Shown here one piece after another: positions 17,032 through 26,183 of a stretch of 64,000 nucleotides of DNA. A program made the translations under genes and the position numbers. Within the stretch, counting starts at the first letter, position 1. Every line of letters begins with the position of its first letter. The notes under the pieces were generated by a model. It did not search any database. It was not told where the DNA came from and worked only from the letters and a program-made list of their open reading frames with translations. The DNA comes from Sphingobium sp. KCTC 72723 (lineage in GTDB: Bacteria; Pseudomonadota; Alphaproteobacteria; Sphingomonadales; Sphingomonadaceae): assembly GCF_014280435.1 (NCBI RefSeq), contig NZ_CP060388.1:1-64000 (forward strand). The letters run 5' to 3'.

Positions 17032-18945
17032 ATGACCGACACCCTCACCGACCCCATCTACAAGACCGACGCCCTCATCGCGCAGGACATCGACGCCTAT
17101 CTGGACGTGCATCAGCATAAGACGATGCTGCGCTTCATCACCTGCGGGTCGGTGGATGACGGCAAATCCACGCTGATCGGCCGCCTGCTCTACGACAGCA
17201 AGATGATCTTCGAGGATCAGCTTGCCGCCCTTGAAGCCGACAGCAAGAAGATGGGGACGCAAGGGCAGGAAATCGACTTCGCCCTCCTCGTCGATGGCCT
17301 TGCCGCCGAGCGGGAGCAGGGCATCACCATCGACGTCGCCTATCGCTTCTTCGCCACCGAAAAGCGCAAATTCATCGTCGCGGACACGCCCGGCCACGAA
17401 CAATATACCCGCAACATGGTGACCGGCGCATCGACCGCCGACCTTGCCGTCATCCTGATCGACGCGCGCAAGGGCATCCTGACGCAAACCCGCCGCCACT
17501 CTTATCTCGCCCACCTCATCGGCATCCGCAACATCGTGCTGGCCGTCAACAAGATGGATCTGGTCGGTTACGATCAGGCGATCTTCGACAGGATCGTCGC
17601 GGACTATACCGAATTTGCCAAAAGCATCGGCATCACTGCCTTCACGCCCATGCCGATTTCGGGGTTCAGGGGCGACAATATCACCGGCCCGTCGGAAAAC
17701 ACGCCCTGGTACACTGGCCCGGCACTGATCGAGCATCTCGAAACGGTGGAGGTCAACAGCGCCACCGACGCGGAAAAGCCGTTCCGTATGCCGGTGCAAT
17801 GGGTCAACCGCCCGAACCTGGACTTCCGGGGCTTTTCCGGCCTGATCGCAACCGGCGTGGTCAAGCCCGGCGACGCCGTGCGGGTGCTGCCATCGGGCAA
17901 GACCAGCACGGTAAGCCGCATCGTCACGCTGGATGGCGACCTGGATCAGGCGGTCGCGGGCCAGTCCGTCACCCTCTGCTTTGCCGACGAAATCGACTGT
18001 TCGCGCGGCGACGTGATCGCGCTTGCCGACAATCCGCCGCAGGCCGCCGATCAGTTTGAATCCACCATCGTCTGGATGGCGGATGAAGAAATGCTGCCCG
18101 GTCGCCCCTATTGGCTCAAGATCGGCACGCAGACCGTCACTGCGACGATCCAGCAGCCCAAATATCAGGTCAACGTCAACACGATGGAACATCTGGCGGC
18201 CAAGACGCTGGAATTGAACGCCATCGGCGTCGCCAACCTGTCCACCGACAAGCAGATCGTGTTCGAAGCCTATGAGCAGAACCGGACGTTGGGCGGCTAT
18301 ATCCTGATCGACAAGATCAGCAACGCCACCGTCGCTGCCGGGATGCTGCATTTCTCGCTCCGTCGGGCGCAGAATGTCCATTGGCAGGCAACCGATGTCA
18401 GCCGCGATTTCCATGCGGGCCTGAAAAACCAGAAGCCCGCAGTGCTGTGGTTCACCGGGCTTTCCGGCGCGGGCAAATCGACCATCGCCAATCTGGTGGA
18501 AAAGAAGCTGGCGCGGATGAACCGCCACACCTTCCTGCTGGATGGCGACAATGTGCGCCATGGCCTGAACAAGGATCTGGGCTTTACCGACGCGGACCGG
18601 GTGGAAAATATCCGCCGCGTGGGCGAAGTGGCCAAGCTGATGACCGACGCGGGGCTGATCGTCATCACCGCCTTCATCTCGCCCTTCCGCTCAGAGCGCG
18701 ACATGGTGCGTCAGATGATGCAGCCGGGCGAGTTCATCGAAGTGCATATCGACACCCCGCTGGCCGATGCCGAAGCCCGCGACGTGAAGGGTTTGTATAA
18801 AAAGGCCCGCGCCGGGAACCTCAAAAACTTCACCGGCATCGACAGCCCCTATGAAGCGCCGATGGACCCCGAAATCCGCGTGGACACAACCGCGATGACG
18901 GCAGAGGAAGCCGCCGACGCCATCGTCGCCCGGCTCATCCCATGA
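17032..18945 (+). CDS. cysNC: Fused sulfate adenylyltransferase subunit 1 / adenylylsulfate kinase (CysN-CysC)
   Basis: 637 residues with two enzymes in one chain. The CysN part (about residues 35-460) is a GTPase that drives ATP sulfurylase: P-loop [33 protein letters not shown], and NKMDL. The CysC part (from about residue 470) is APS kinase, giving [39 protein letters not shown] and [10 protein letters not shown]. Length is that of NodQ-type fusions. The stop overlaps the cysQ start by 4 bp (ATGA), implying translational coupling. Confidence 0.97.
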   Translation: MTDTLTDPIYKTDALIAQDIDAYLDVHQHKTMLRFITCGSVDDGKSTLIGRLLYDSKMIFEDQLAALEADSKKMGTQGQEIDFALLVDGLAAEREQGITIDVAYRFFATEKRKFIVADTPGHEQYTRNMVTGASTADLAVILIDARKGILTQTRRHSYLAHLIGIRNIVLAVNKMDLVGYDQAIFDRIVADYTEFAKSIGITAFTPMPISGFRGDNITGPSENTPWYTGPALIEHLETVEVNSATDAEKPFRMPVQWVNRPNLDFRGFSGLIATGVVKPGDAVRVLPSGKTSTVSRIVTLDGDLDQAVAGQSVTLCFADEIDCSRGDVIALADNPPQAADQFESTIVWMADEEMLPGRPYWLKIGTQTVTATIQQPKYQVNVNTMEHLAAKTLELNAIGVANLSTDKQIVFEAYEQNRTLGGYILIDKISNATVAAGMLHFSLRRAQNVHWQATDVSRDFHAGLKNQKPAVLWFTGLSGAGKSTIANLVEKKLARMNRHTFLLDGDNVRHGLNKDLGFTDADRVENIRRVGEVAKLMTDAGLIVITAFISPFRSERDMVRQMMQPGEFIEVHIDTPLADAEARDVKGLYKKARAGNLKNFTGIDSPYEAPMDPEIRVDTTAMTAEEAADAIVARLIP

Positions 18946-19691
18946 GCGTGATGACCGACGCCGACCTTGCCGCCCATCTGGCGCAGGTCGCGGGCCAGAT
19001 CCTGCTCGACGTGCGCGACAGCGGCCTGTTCGGGCCAAAGGCGCTGGGCAAGGCGGGCGACCAGACCGCCAACCAGTTCCTGTGCCACGCCCTGCGCGAA
19101 CAGCGGCCCGACGACGGCCTCCTGTCGGAGGAGGAGAAGGACAATGCGGAGCGCCTTAGCCAGTCGCGCGTCTGGATCGTCGATCCGGTGGACGGTACCC
19201 GCGAATATGGCGAAGCGCGCGCCGACTGGGCGGTGCATGTGGGGCTGGCGATCGACGGGCAGGCGGCGATCGGCGCCGTGGCGCTGCCGGGTCTTGATGG
19301 CGGCGTCGTCATCCGCTCCGACCAGCCCCGCGCCGTCCCGCCCGCGCCGCCGCAACTGCGCATGGTCGTCTCCCGCACTCGCCCCGCTGCGCAGGCAGTC
19401 GCGGTGGCGGAAAACCTGGGTGCGCAACTCGTGCCGATGGGCAGCGCAGGTGCCAAAGCCATGGCGATCATCCTGGGGCAGGCGGACATCTACCTCCATT
19501 CGGGCGGCCAATATGAATGGGACAGCATGGCCCCCGTCGCCGTCGCGCTGGCCCACGGCCTGCACGCCAGCCGCATCGACGGCAGCCCGCTCGTCTATAA
19601 CCAGAGCGACGTCTATCTCCCCGACCTGCTGATCTGCCGCCGGGAACATGCGGAACAGGTTCTCGCGCTGGTGGCAGACGTGTCGGCCTAA
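18942..19691 (+). CDS. cysQ: 3'(2'),5'-bisphosphate nucleotidase (CysQ)
   Basis: Inositol-monophosphatase-fold enzyme that hydrolyses 3'-phosphoadenosine 5'-phosphate, the by-product of PAPS use, so it belongs functionally with cysD/cysNC. The 249-residue protein carries the Mg2+ motifs LLSEEEKDN and [12 protein letters not shown], and the C-terminal [19 protein letters not shown] block. A second methionine at codon 4 is the alternative start. Coupled to cysNC by the ATGA overlap. Confidence 0.93.
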   Translation: MSVMTDADLAAHLAQVAGQILLDVRDSGLFGPKALGKAGDQTANQFLCHALREQRPDDGLLSEEEKDNAERLSQSRVWIVDPVDGTREYGEARADWAVHVGLAIDGQAAIGAVALPGLDGGVVIRSDQPRAVPPAPPQLRMVVSRTRPAAQAVAVAENLGAQLVPMGSAGAKAMAIILGQADIYLHSGGQYEWDSMAPVAVALAHGLHASRIDGSPLVYNQSDVYLPDLLICRREHAEQVLALVADVSA

Positions 19692-20093
19692 GCGGAATGT
19701 TCTTCCCGATGCCAAGGGGATCGTTCGCAAGCGACCTAAGGCGGCCGAGTAAATCCTCCCCTGCAAGCCTGTCCTGAGCGCCTGCTGCAGGCGGGCAGTC
19801 GAAGGGGGGAGGGGAACGGAAACGAACAAAGTCGGACCTAATCTTCTCTGTCACCCTGAACTTGTTTCAGGGTCCATTTCTCCAGATCGAACAGGGCTTC
19901 GTGGGGCTTGGTGGATGCTGAGCCGCAGGCCAGCGCAGCTAAACAAGTTCAGCATAACGGTGTTCGAAAAGTCCGCCACCCACCCAACCCCGTCATCCCG
20001 GCGAACGCTGGGATCTCCCTTCTTCTACCAACGCGCTCGAACGAAAAGAAAGATGCCAGCCTGCGCGGGCCTGACGGAAGGGTTGCACGGATC
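19692..20093. repeat. Gene-free repeat-rich gap downstream of cysQ
   Basis: No credible gene. It contains a GCCTGC/GCAGGC palindrome within an AGCCTGTCCTGAGCG-type repeat (around 19768-19800), a degenerate copy of the composite palindrome (19850-19959; see separate entry), and a GTCATCCCGGCGAACGCTGGGATCTC palindrome at 19989-20015 that is the near-exact inverse of the one at 16991-17019. Small open frames here have no ribosome site and run through the repeats. Confidence 0.6.
19850..19959. repeat. Composite palindromic repeat, copy A (degenerate)
   Basis: Starts with GTCACCCTGAACTTGTTTCAGGGTCCATTTCTC-type sequence and ends with GGATGCTGAGC...AAGTTCAGCATAACG, matching the arms of copies B, C and D but with a divergent centre and no GCATATGA outer motif. 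Confidence 0.6.
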
Positions 20094-20219
20094 GGCGCGG
20101 TTGCGCTAAGGCGCGCCTAATCGCATGGACCCGGTGCAAATCCGGGTGGCTATTCCGGCCGCCGATCCGCCGGACAACATCACACATGAACCCTGTCAAG
20201 CGTCGTTCGACGCCATGTG
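20094..20219 (+). ncRNA. Structured 5' leader of the sulfate permease gene (candidate cis-regulatory RNA)
   Basis: Four potential hairpins precede the SulP start by 18 bp: GGCGCG/CGCGCC (20094-20117), ACCCGG-TGCAAAT-CCGGGT (20129-20147), TCCGG/CCGGA (20155-20174), and a bulged stem CACATG...GCGTCG-TT-CGACGC-CATGTG (20183-20219). This density of exact pairing directly upstream of a sulfate transporter suggests a cis-acting RNA. An alphaproteobacterial motif called sul1 has been described upstream of sulfate transporter genes; I recall it only in outline and cannot confirm a match. The 20129 hairpin resembles a tRNA T-arm, but no cloverleaf can be built around it. Confidence 0.45.
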
Positions 20220-20237
20220 CCTTGATGTGGAACCGCT

Positions 20238-21734
20238 ATGTCCAAGAGTCTTTCTGCCTATCGCCGTCAATGGTTTGCCGATGGCGCCGCCGCGCGTCGT
20301 GATATTCTGGCCGGGGTGGTCGTCGCCCTTGCCCTGATCCCCGAAGCGATAGGCTTTTCCATCATCGCGGGGGTCGATCCGCGCGTCGGCCTCTACGCCT
20401 CTGTCGCCATCGCCATCGTCATTGCCTTTACCGGCGGGCGCACGGGCATGATCTCCGCCGCGACGGCCGCCGTGGCGGTGCTGGTCGGGCCGCTGGTGCG
20501 CGACCATGGCGTCAATTATCTGTTCGCCGCGACCATCCTGATGGGCCTCATTCAGATCGTCGCCGGGTTGCTGCGGCTCGACCTGCTGATGCAGTTCGTC
20601 TCCCGCTCGGTCATCACCGGCTTCGTCAATGCGCTGGCGATCCTCATCTTCATGGCGCAATTGCCGCAGCTTACCAATGTCGGCTGGCAAACCTACGCCA
20701 TGATCGCGGCAGGGCTGGCGATCATCTACCTCTTCCCGCGCCTGACGAAGGCGGTGCCATCGCCGCTGGTCGCCATCCTCATCCTCTCGGCCATCAGCAT
20801 CACGATGGGCCTGCCGGTCAACACGGTCGGCGACATGGGGCAATTGCCCGATGGCCTGCCCAGCTTCGCCTTTCCCGCCGTGCCGCTCACCTGGGACACG
20901 CTGCGCATCATCCTGCCATATTCGCTGACGATGGCGGCGGTCGGCCTGCTCGAAAGCCTGCTGACGGCGCAGATCGTCGACGACATGACCGATACCGACA
21001 GCGACAAGCGCCGCGAATGTGCGGGGCAGGGCAGCGCCAATATCGTCGCCGCCCTGTTCGGCGGCATGGGCGGCTGCGCCATGATCGGCCAGTCGGTCAT
21101 CAACGTGACATCGGGCGGGCGCGGTCGGCTGTCGACCTTCGTGGCGGGGGCGTTCCTGCTGTTCCTGCTTACGGTGCTTGGTCCATGGGTCGGGCGAGTG
21201 CCGATGCCCGCGCTGGTCGCGGTCATGATCATGGTGTCGATCGGCACGTTCAGCTGGAACTCCATCCCCAATCTGCGCCGTCATCCCGCGACATCGTCGG
21301 TCGTCATGCTCACCACGGTCGTCGTCGTCGTCGCCACCCGCGACCTGTCGCTGGGCGTGCTGGCCGGGGTGTTGCTGTCGGGCATCTTCTTTGCCGCAAA
21401 GGTCCAGCGCATGTTCGCGGTGGACCGTATCCTCTCGCCCGATGGCGGACGCGCGACCTATCATGTTACGGGCCAGATATTCTTCGCCTCGGTCGACCGC
21501 TTCACCCGCGCCTTTCAGGATGAAGCCAGCGCCACCACTGTCCTGATCGACGTGTCCGGCGCGCATTTCTGGGACATTTCAGGCGTGGGCGCACTGGACA
21601 AGGTCGTCGCGCGGCTGCGGCGCGAAGGGCGCAGCGTCGAGGTGATCGGCTATAACCGCGCCAGCGCCGACATCATCGACAAATTTGCCCTCCACGACAA
21701 AACCGGCGTGGAAACCGGCCTCGCCCCGCATTGA
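20238..21734 (+). CDS. SulP-family sulfate permease with STAS domain
   Basis: 498-residue inner-membrane anion transporter. About ten or more hydrophobic segments follow the SulP signature near the N-terminus ([21 protein letters not shown], with the conserved proline), and the C-terminal ~90 residues form a STAS domain ([19 protein letters not shown]). With cysD/cysNC/cysQ just upstream, sulfate is the likely substrate, though SulP proteins also move bicarbonate or other anions. Length is a little shorter than the usual 550. The structured leader suggests regulation at RNA level. Convergent with the dipeptidase gene. Confidence 0.92.
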   Translation: MSKSLSAYRRQWFADGAAARRDILAGVVVALALIPEAIGFSIIAGVDPRVGLYASVAIAIVIAFTGGRTGMISAATAAVAVLVGPLVRDHGVNYLFAATILMGLIQIVAGLLRLDLLMQFVSRSVITGFVNALAILIFMAQLPQLTNVGWQTYAMIAAGLAIIYLFPRLTKAVPSPLVAILILSAISITMGLPVNTVGDMGQLPDGLPSFAFPAVPLTWDTLRIILPYSLTMAAVGLLESLLTAQIVDDMTDTDSDKRRECAGQGSANIVAALFGGMGGCAMIGQSVINVTSGGRGRLSTFVAGAFLLFLLTVLGPWVGRVPMPALVAVMIMVSIGTFSWNSIPNLRRHPATSSVVMLTTVVVVVATRDLSLGVLAGVLLSGIFFAAKVQRMFAVDRILSPDGGRATYHVTGQIFFASVDRFTRAFQDEASATTVLIDVSGAHFWDISGVGALDKVVARLRREGRSVEVIGYNRASADIIDKFALHDKTGVETGLAPH

Positions 21735-21749
21735 GCGCGCAGGCGGGGA

Positions 21750-22967
21750 TCAGCGCTTCTGCGCCACGCTCTCCGCCGCCGCCATCACCCGCAGCATATT
21801 GCCGCCGACCAGCTTGGCGACATTCGCGTCGCTCCACCCGCGCCGCATCAGTTCGACCAGCAATGCGGGGTAAGTCTCCACCCCGCTCAACCCTGCGGGC
21901 AAATCGCCCACCCCGTCGAAATCGCTGCCGATGCCGACATGATCGTGGCCAGCCAGCTTGACGATATGGTCGATATGGTCGGCCACCTGCGCAATCGTCG
22001 CGACAGGCTCCGGGTGCGCCACTTCCCAAGCCGCCAAAGCCTTCGCCGCGCCCGCCGGATCGCCGATATACAGCCCACCAAAGGGCGGCGCATTATAGCG
22101 CGCAATCTCCGCGCTGCGGTCCGCGCCCCACACCCGCCGCGCCTCCGACACATATTGCGCAGCGAAATTGACCATCACCACGCCGCCATTGGCCGCCACC
22201 TGTTGCAACACCGCGTCCGACACATTGCGCGGCGTGTCGCACAATGCGCGCGCGTTGGAGTGGGAGAAGATCACCGGCGCCTTCGTCACCCGCAGCGCGT
22301 CCAGCATCGTCGCCTCGCTGACATGGCTCAAATCCACCAGCATCCCCAGCCGGTTGAGTTCGCGCACCACATCCTCGCCGAACGGGGTCAGCCCGTCATG
22401 CCGGGGATTGTCCGTCGCGCTGTCGGCCCAATCGATCGTGCGGCTGTGGGTCAGCGTCAGATAGGCCGCGCCCAGCCCGCGATAGGCGCGCAGCACCGCC
22501 ATGCTCCCGTCGATCTGCCCGCCACCCTCGACCCCGATCAGCGACCCGATCCGCCCTGCCTTGTGCGCCGCGCGCATCTCCGCTGCCGTCGTCACCATCG
22601 CAAAATCGCGCGGATAGCGTTCGGCCAGCGCATGGACCATGCCGATCTGGTCCAGCGTATCCTTGACCTGCTGCACCTGCGGCAGGTCCGCCGACACCCA
22701 TACCGACCAATATTGCCCGCCCACGCCCCCGGCGCGCAACCGCGCTATGTCGGTATGATAGGTCGCCGGGTCCAGCCGGGTCAGTTCCATCGTCCACCGC
22801 TTGTCCTTCGCCTTTTCCGCCAGCGCTTCGGGCCAGTCATTATGCCCGTCGATCAGCGGCGTGGCTTTCAGCACGCGGGCGATCCGCGCGCCATAGGCGT
22901 CGGGCGCGGCATGAACGGGCAGGGCGGCAAGCAGCAGCGGCAGCGCCGCGATACGAAGGATGGACAT
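21750..22967 (-). CDS. Membrane dipeptidase (renal dipeptidase family M19)
   Basis: Zinc dipeptidase of peptidase family M19. From 22967 the protein has 405 residues and starts with a signal peptide (MSILRIAALPLLLAALPVHAA), so it is exported. Metal-site motifs are LIDGHNDWPE, the bridging-glutamate region SLIGVEGGGQID, VDLSHVSEATM, FSHSNARALCDTPRN and GIGSDFDGVGDLP. The frame is open 20 codons further, but only the 22967 start gives a signal peptide. Confidence 0.93.
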   Translation of the reverse strand: MSILRIAALPLLLAALPVHAAPDAYGARIARVLKATPLIDGHNDWPEALAEKAKDKRWTMELTRLDPATYHTDIARLRAGGVGGQYWSVWVSADLPQVQQVKDTLDQIGMVHALAERYPRDFAMVTTAAEMRAAHKAGRIGSLIGVEGGGQIDGSMAVLRAYRGLGAAYLTLTHSRTIDWADSATDNPRHDGLTPFGEDVVRELNRLGMLVDLSHVSEATMLDALRVTKAPVIFSHSNARALCDTPRNVSDAVLQQVAANGGVVMVNFAAQYVSEARRVWGADRSAEIARYNAPPFGGLYIGDPAGAAKALAAWEVAHPEPVATIAQVADHIDHIVKLAGHDHVGIGSDFDGVGDLPAGLSGVETYPALLVELMRRGWSDANVAKLVGGNMLRVMAAAESVAQKR

Positions 22968-23080
22968 GCTGCCAAGCCTATGGCGCGCCACCCCCAAGTC
23001 AATCATCCTGTCGTTGGAAAGTCGCAACGCTACACATCCGCCAATTGCTTCTTGTGCCTGCCCCCGCCATCCTTGCGGCC

Positions 23081-23824
23081 ATGACCATCGACCCGCTCAC
23101 GCTGCTTCAGGCCTATTCCATCGGTGTGTTTCCCATGTCGGACGATCGCGATGCGGACGAAGTCTATTGGGTCGAACCGCGCGACCGCGCCATTCTGCCG
23201 CTCGATGGGTTCCATCTGTCCACGTCGCTGTCGCGCACCCTGCGCCGGGACCGCTTCCGCGTCACCGCGAACCGCGCTTTCGGGCGCATCGTGGCGCTCT
23301 GCGCGACGGCCGCGCCGGACCGGCCATCGACCTGGATCAACCGCCAGATCGAAAGCGCCTATCGCCATCTGCACGCACTGGGTTTTGCCCATTCGGTCGA
23401 GCTGTGGGAGGGGGATGAGCTGGTCGGCGGCCTTTATGGCGTGTCGCTGGGCCGCGCCTTCTTTGGCGAATCCATGGTGTCGCGCCGCACCGATGCGTCG
23501 AAGGTCGCGCTGGCCTGGCTGGTGGCGCGGCTACGTTTTGCCGGTTTCACGCTGCTCGATTGCCAGTTCATGACCGATCATCTCCGCTCGCTGGGCGCAG
23601 TCGAAATCAGCCAGACGGCCTATCTTCAGTTGCTGGGCGCGGCGGTGGACGGCGTGGTGCTGGGGGCGGGGACGCTGTCTGCCGGTTCCGGTTCGGTTGC
23701 CGAACTGGCATTCGCACCGCTGGCGGGCGATGCTGCGCCCGGCGCGGCCTTGCCGCCCAGCTTCACCGAATCGGGACCGCTCTCCGGCCATGCCATCGCG
23801 CAGCTTTTGACCCACACATCGTAG
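23081..23824 (+). CDS. aat: Leucyl/phenylalanyl-tRNA-protein transferase
   Basis: Adds Leu or Phe to proteins with N-terminal Arg/Lys, marking them for ClpS/ClpAP. The 247-residue protein from ATG 23081 has LLQAYSIGVFPMSDD, WVEPRDRAILPLDGFHLS, STWINRQIESAYRHLHALGFAHSVE-type segments and FFGESMVSRRTDASKVAL, all diagnostic. An upstream TTG at 23045 would add 12 unlikely residues. Its last 199 bp overlap the DUF2155 gene on the other strand. Confidence 0.96.
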   Translation: MTIDPLTLLQAYSIGVFPMSDDRDADEVYWVEPRDRAILPLDGFHLSTSLSRTLRRDRFRVTANRAFGRIVALCATAAPDRPSTWINRQIESAYRHLHALGFAHSVELWEGDELVGGLYGVSLGRAFFGESMVSRRTDASKVALAWLVARLRFAGFTLLDCQFMTDHLRSLGAVEISQTAYLQLLGAAVDGVVLGAGTLSAGSGSVAELAFAPLAGDAAPGAALPPSFTESGPLSGHAIAQLLTHTS

Positions 23825-24255
23825 ATCGGGTGCTGCACGACATTGCGGTCGGGCCGTTCGCGAAACAGCCAGCCGGAAAAATTGCGCCGCCACTTGCCGT
23901 CCGCGCTGCTGCGCACGTCCAGTTGCACGAACGCGCCGGTGTCCTGCACATTTTCCCATGGTGCGCTGGTTTCGCACGCCTGCAACCGCACGATCGCGTC
24001 GCCCACGCGCAAGGCTTCGCCCGGTTTCATGGTCAGGTCGCGGGTCAGGCCGTTACGCTTGTTCAACAGGCCGATGACCGCGCTGCGCTGCGCCATCGGC
24101 GTGCCGGGCAGGGCGGCGTTGTCGGCACTGCGGATCGGCGCGCCCTCTACCTTCACCGGGCCGGTCTGGTTCGCGGGCGGCACGTCGCCATCGCTGCACG
24201 CGGCCAGCGCCAGCAACAGGATCGACGGGATTGGCCCCGCCGGATGCCGGATCAT
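23626..24255 (-). CDS. DUF2155 domain lipoprotein
   Basis: 209 residues: lipoprotein signal (ILLLALAACSDGD, cysteine near residue 16), then the DUF2155 domain (MKPGEALRVGDAIVRLQAC, QLDVRSSADGKWRRNFSGW, HPIYDVWVKSC), a periplasmic alphaproteobacterial family of unknown function. A low-complexity Ala/Ser/Pro/Glu tail of about 50 residues is encoded antisense to the aat 3' end and may be an extension that arose by stop loss. Start overlaps the NDUFA12 stop by 4 bp (ATGA), so the two are coupled. Confidence 0.85.
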   Translation of the reverse strand: MIRHPAGPIPSILLLALAACSDGDVPPANQTGPVKVEGAPIRSADNAALPGTPMAQRSAVIGLLNKRNGLTRDLTMKPGEALRVGDAIVRLQACETSAPWENVQDTGAFVQLDVRSSADGKWRRNFSGWLFRERPDRNVVQHPIYDVWVKSCAMAWPESGPDSVKLGGKAAPGAASPASGANASSATEPEPADSVPAPSTTPSTAAPSN

Positions 24256-24650
24256 GATGCGTCGGGGCTCCACGCCTCATAATCGCCAGTCGCCTTCTGG
24301 CGCTGGCCACCCTTTTCCATCGCCCCGGACGGGCGATAGGCCAGCGCGGTGCCAGTGGCGTTGGGCGTGGATTCGCGTTCCCATATGCGCGGCGGCGGCA
24401 GGAAACTTTCGGGCGTCCCCTCGATCGAATGGTGCAACCAGCCATGCCATTCGGCCGGCACGCGGCTGGCGTCGTTCGCGCCATTATAGATGACCCAGCG
24501 GCGCATCACGCCGTGAACGTCGCTGCCGCCTTCATAATAGATATTGCCCTGATGGTCCTCGCCCACCTTCGTTCCCTTGCGGGAGGTGAAAAGCGAAGTG
24601 CCGATGGTCGCGCCATCCCACCAGGTGAAGATCTTGCCGAGGATTCCCAT
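24252..24650 (-). CDS. NADH:ubiquinone oxidoreductase subunit NDUFA12 family (B17.2-like)
   Basis: 132-residue accessory subunit of complex I found in alphaproteobacteria and mitochondria. Landmarks are MGILGKIFTWWDGATIGT, the GNIYYEG strand, RRWVIYNGANDASRVPAEWHGWLH and the C-terminal YEAWSPDAS. The start at 24650 is chosen by homology; a longer frame adds 34 atypical residues. It lies between DUF192 and DUF2155 genes in the conserved order for this group. Confidence 0.93.
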   Translation of the reverse strand: MGILGKIFTWWDGATIGTSLFTSRKGTKVGEDHQGNIYYEGGSDVHGVMRRWVIYNGANDASRVPAEWHGWLHHSIEGTPESFLPPPRIWERESTPNATGTALAYRPSGAMEKGGQRQKATGDYEAWSPDAS

Positions 24651-24748
24651 GGGCCAAGCGCTTAGCCGCTGGGGCAGGGCGTTGGCAAGGCGTTTTGGGG
24701 CGAGGTGTTTTGGGAATGTGCCGCCGTAGATTCGGACCGCACCGGCCC

Positions 24749-25216
24749 TCACTTCCAGCGCACGACATCGCCCTCTGCAATCCCCAGTTCCGCCGCCCGC
24801 CCGCCGCGCAGTTCCAGCACGGCGGCGACCGGCACCCCCGCCGATACCGGGGTACGGGAATAGGGGACTATATTCGCGCCGATGAAGGCGATCGTCCCGT
24901 CGGTGCGAATGAAGATCATGTCGAGCGGGATCAGCGTATTCTTCATCCAGAAACTGGCCGTGCGCGGCGGATTCATCGGAAACAGCATCCCGCCATCATC
25001 GTCCAGCGCCTTGCGGAACATCAGCCCCTGCGCCTGTTGCTCAGGCGTCCGGGCGACCTCCACCTGAAAGGATCGCTCGCCCTTTGCGGTGCGAATGACC
25101 AAAGGCAGCAGGGCAGTGGGTGCCTGCGCCATGGCAACAGCGTTGTTGCTCGGCTGGGGTTGAGCGGAACAGGCGGCGATCAGGCACGCGGCGATCAGGG
25201 CAACAGGACGCATCAT
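24749..25216 (-). CDS. DUF192 domain protein, exported
   Basis: 155 residues with a lipoprotein-like signal (MMRPVALIAACLIAACSAQP). The DUF192 domain follows (FQVEVARTPEQQAQGLMFRK, MLFPMNPPRTASFWMKNT, DMIFIRTDGTIAFIGANI, VLELRGGRAAELGIAEGD), a small barrel of unclear function. Two adjacent ATG codons (25216 and 25213) are equivalent starts. About 100 bp upstream of the NDUFA12 gene; may share its transcript. Confidence 0.9.
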   Translation of the reverse strand: MMRPVALIAACLIAACSAQPQPSNNAVAMAQAPTALLPLVIRTAKGERSFQVEVARTPEQQAQGLMFRKALDDDGGMLFPMNPPRTASFWMKNTLIPLDMIFIRTDGTIAFIGANIVPYSRTPVSAGVPVAAVLELRGGRAAELGIAEGDVVRWK

Positions 25217-25290
25217 AACCGCCTGCCTAGCGCGAATTATCCGCCGGGGGGAGGGGGTTAACCCTGGCATTATGTCCATCGCCAAAATCT

Positions 25291-25480
25291 TCCCCTGCAC
25301 GGCAGGGGAATCGCATATGATCTTTCGCTATCTCTACACCGTCATGCTGAACTTGTTTCAGCATCCATCGTGCGCCGAAAGCCGCCGCTTGAAACGAGAA
25401 ATGGATGCTGAACCAAGTTCAGCATGACGATGAAGCAGGGGACAGTTTGATATGCGATAGCCCTGCCTTGCAACGGAAGG
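25291..25480. repeat. Composite palindromic repeat, copy B
   Basis: Outer ends: CCCTGCACGGCAGGGGAATCGCATATGA (25294-25320) and, inverted, TATGCGATAGCCCTGCCTTGCA (25451-25472). Inner arms: GTCATGCTGAACTTGTTTCAGCATCCAT (25341-25368) and ATGGATGCTGAACCAAGTTCAGCATGAC (25401-25428), near-perfect complements. The element nearly fills the gap between the DUF192 start and the recX stop. Confidence 0.8.
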
Positions 25481-25511
25481 ATCTGCGTTGTGGGTATAGC
25501 CACCCCCCCCG

Positions 25512-26048
25512 TCACTCATCGACCTCCGGCGGCTCCCCCGGCGCGGCATCGACCCAGCGCCGCGCCAGCGCAAAATCATGCCCCGCGCGCAAAAACGCCG
25601 CGATCGCCTTGTCGCGCGCCTTGGGATCGAGCGGCCCGGTCGCATAGGGGCCGACCCGCTTGCGCCGGGCGAAACGATCGGCTGCGGCCCAGCGGTCCGT
25701 CACCATCTGCGCATCGGCCGCCGCCCGGTCCCCCTCCGCGATGCCCGCCGCGCGCAATGTTTCGCCCACCCGCCGCGCGCCATAGCCCCGCTGGGTCAGC
25801 GCCGCGCTCTTCATCACGGCATAGCCTGCATCGTCGATATAGCCCAGCTCCACGAAGCGGTCGGCCAGCGCATCGGCATCGGCCGGCTGCTCGCCGCCCC
25901 ATCCCCGCTCGCGCAGCTTGCGCCGCAGATAGTCGATCAACTTGCCCCGGCTGGTCGCAAAGCGCCCGACATGGCGCAGCGCCAGTTCGCGCAGGCTGTT
26001 TTCGTCCAGCGGTTGGGGGGGGCGTTTGCCGGTCATATTGCCCTTCAT
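25512..26048 (-). CDS. recX: RecX-family regulatory protein
   Basis: 178 residues. RecX binds and modulates RecA filaments. The triple-helix repeat pattern is visible: LRELALRHVGRFATSRGKLIDYL, LADRFVELGYIDDAGYAVMKSAALTQRGYGARRVGETL and the later DPKARDKAIAAFLRAGHDF. Alpha-proteobacterial RecX proteins are divergent, so this is called from helical pattern and length. MTGKRPP at 26036 is an alternative start. recA is not adjacent. Confidence 0.82.
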   Translation of the reverse strand: MKGNMTGKRPPQPLDENSLRELALRHVGRFATSRGKLIDYLRRKLRERGWGGEQPADADALADRFVELGYIDDAGYAVMKSAALTQRGYGARRVGETLRAAGIAEGDRAAADAQMVTDRWAAADRFARRKRVGPYATGPLDPKARDKAIAAFLRAGHDFALARRWVDAAPGEPPEVDE

Positions 26049-26183
26049 GGGCCAAGCGCCATGTTTATGCCACAGTCGGGCCGGAATTTCACCGCGCCTT
26101 GTACGCTACAAGGCAAAGCTGGACTGCAACTATCCGGTGCATGTCGCGGCCAAAGATGGTAGCGGCGCGCCGATCACAAATTT

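Noticed and set aside
16912..18561. Minus-strand 549-codon open frame over cysNC
   Set aside because: Antisense shadow of a clearly recognised fused enzyme; no ribosome site or recognisable domain.
20129..20147. tRNA T-arm-like hairpin upstream of the sulfate permease
   Set aside because: No acceptor, D or anticodon arm can be folded around it; treated as part of the leader RNA.
20196..21566. Minus-strand 456-codon open frame over the sulfate permease gene
   Set aside because: Its product is arginine/aspartate/histidine-rich with no domain pattern; it mirrors the SulP gene, as expected in high-GC DNA.
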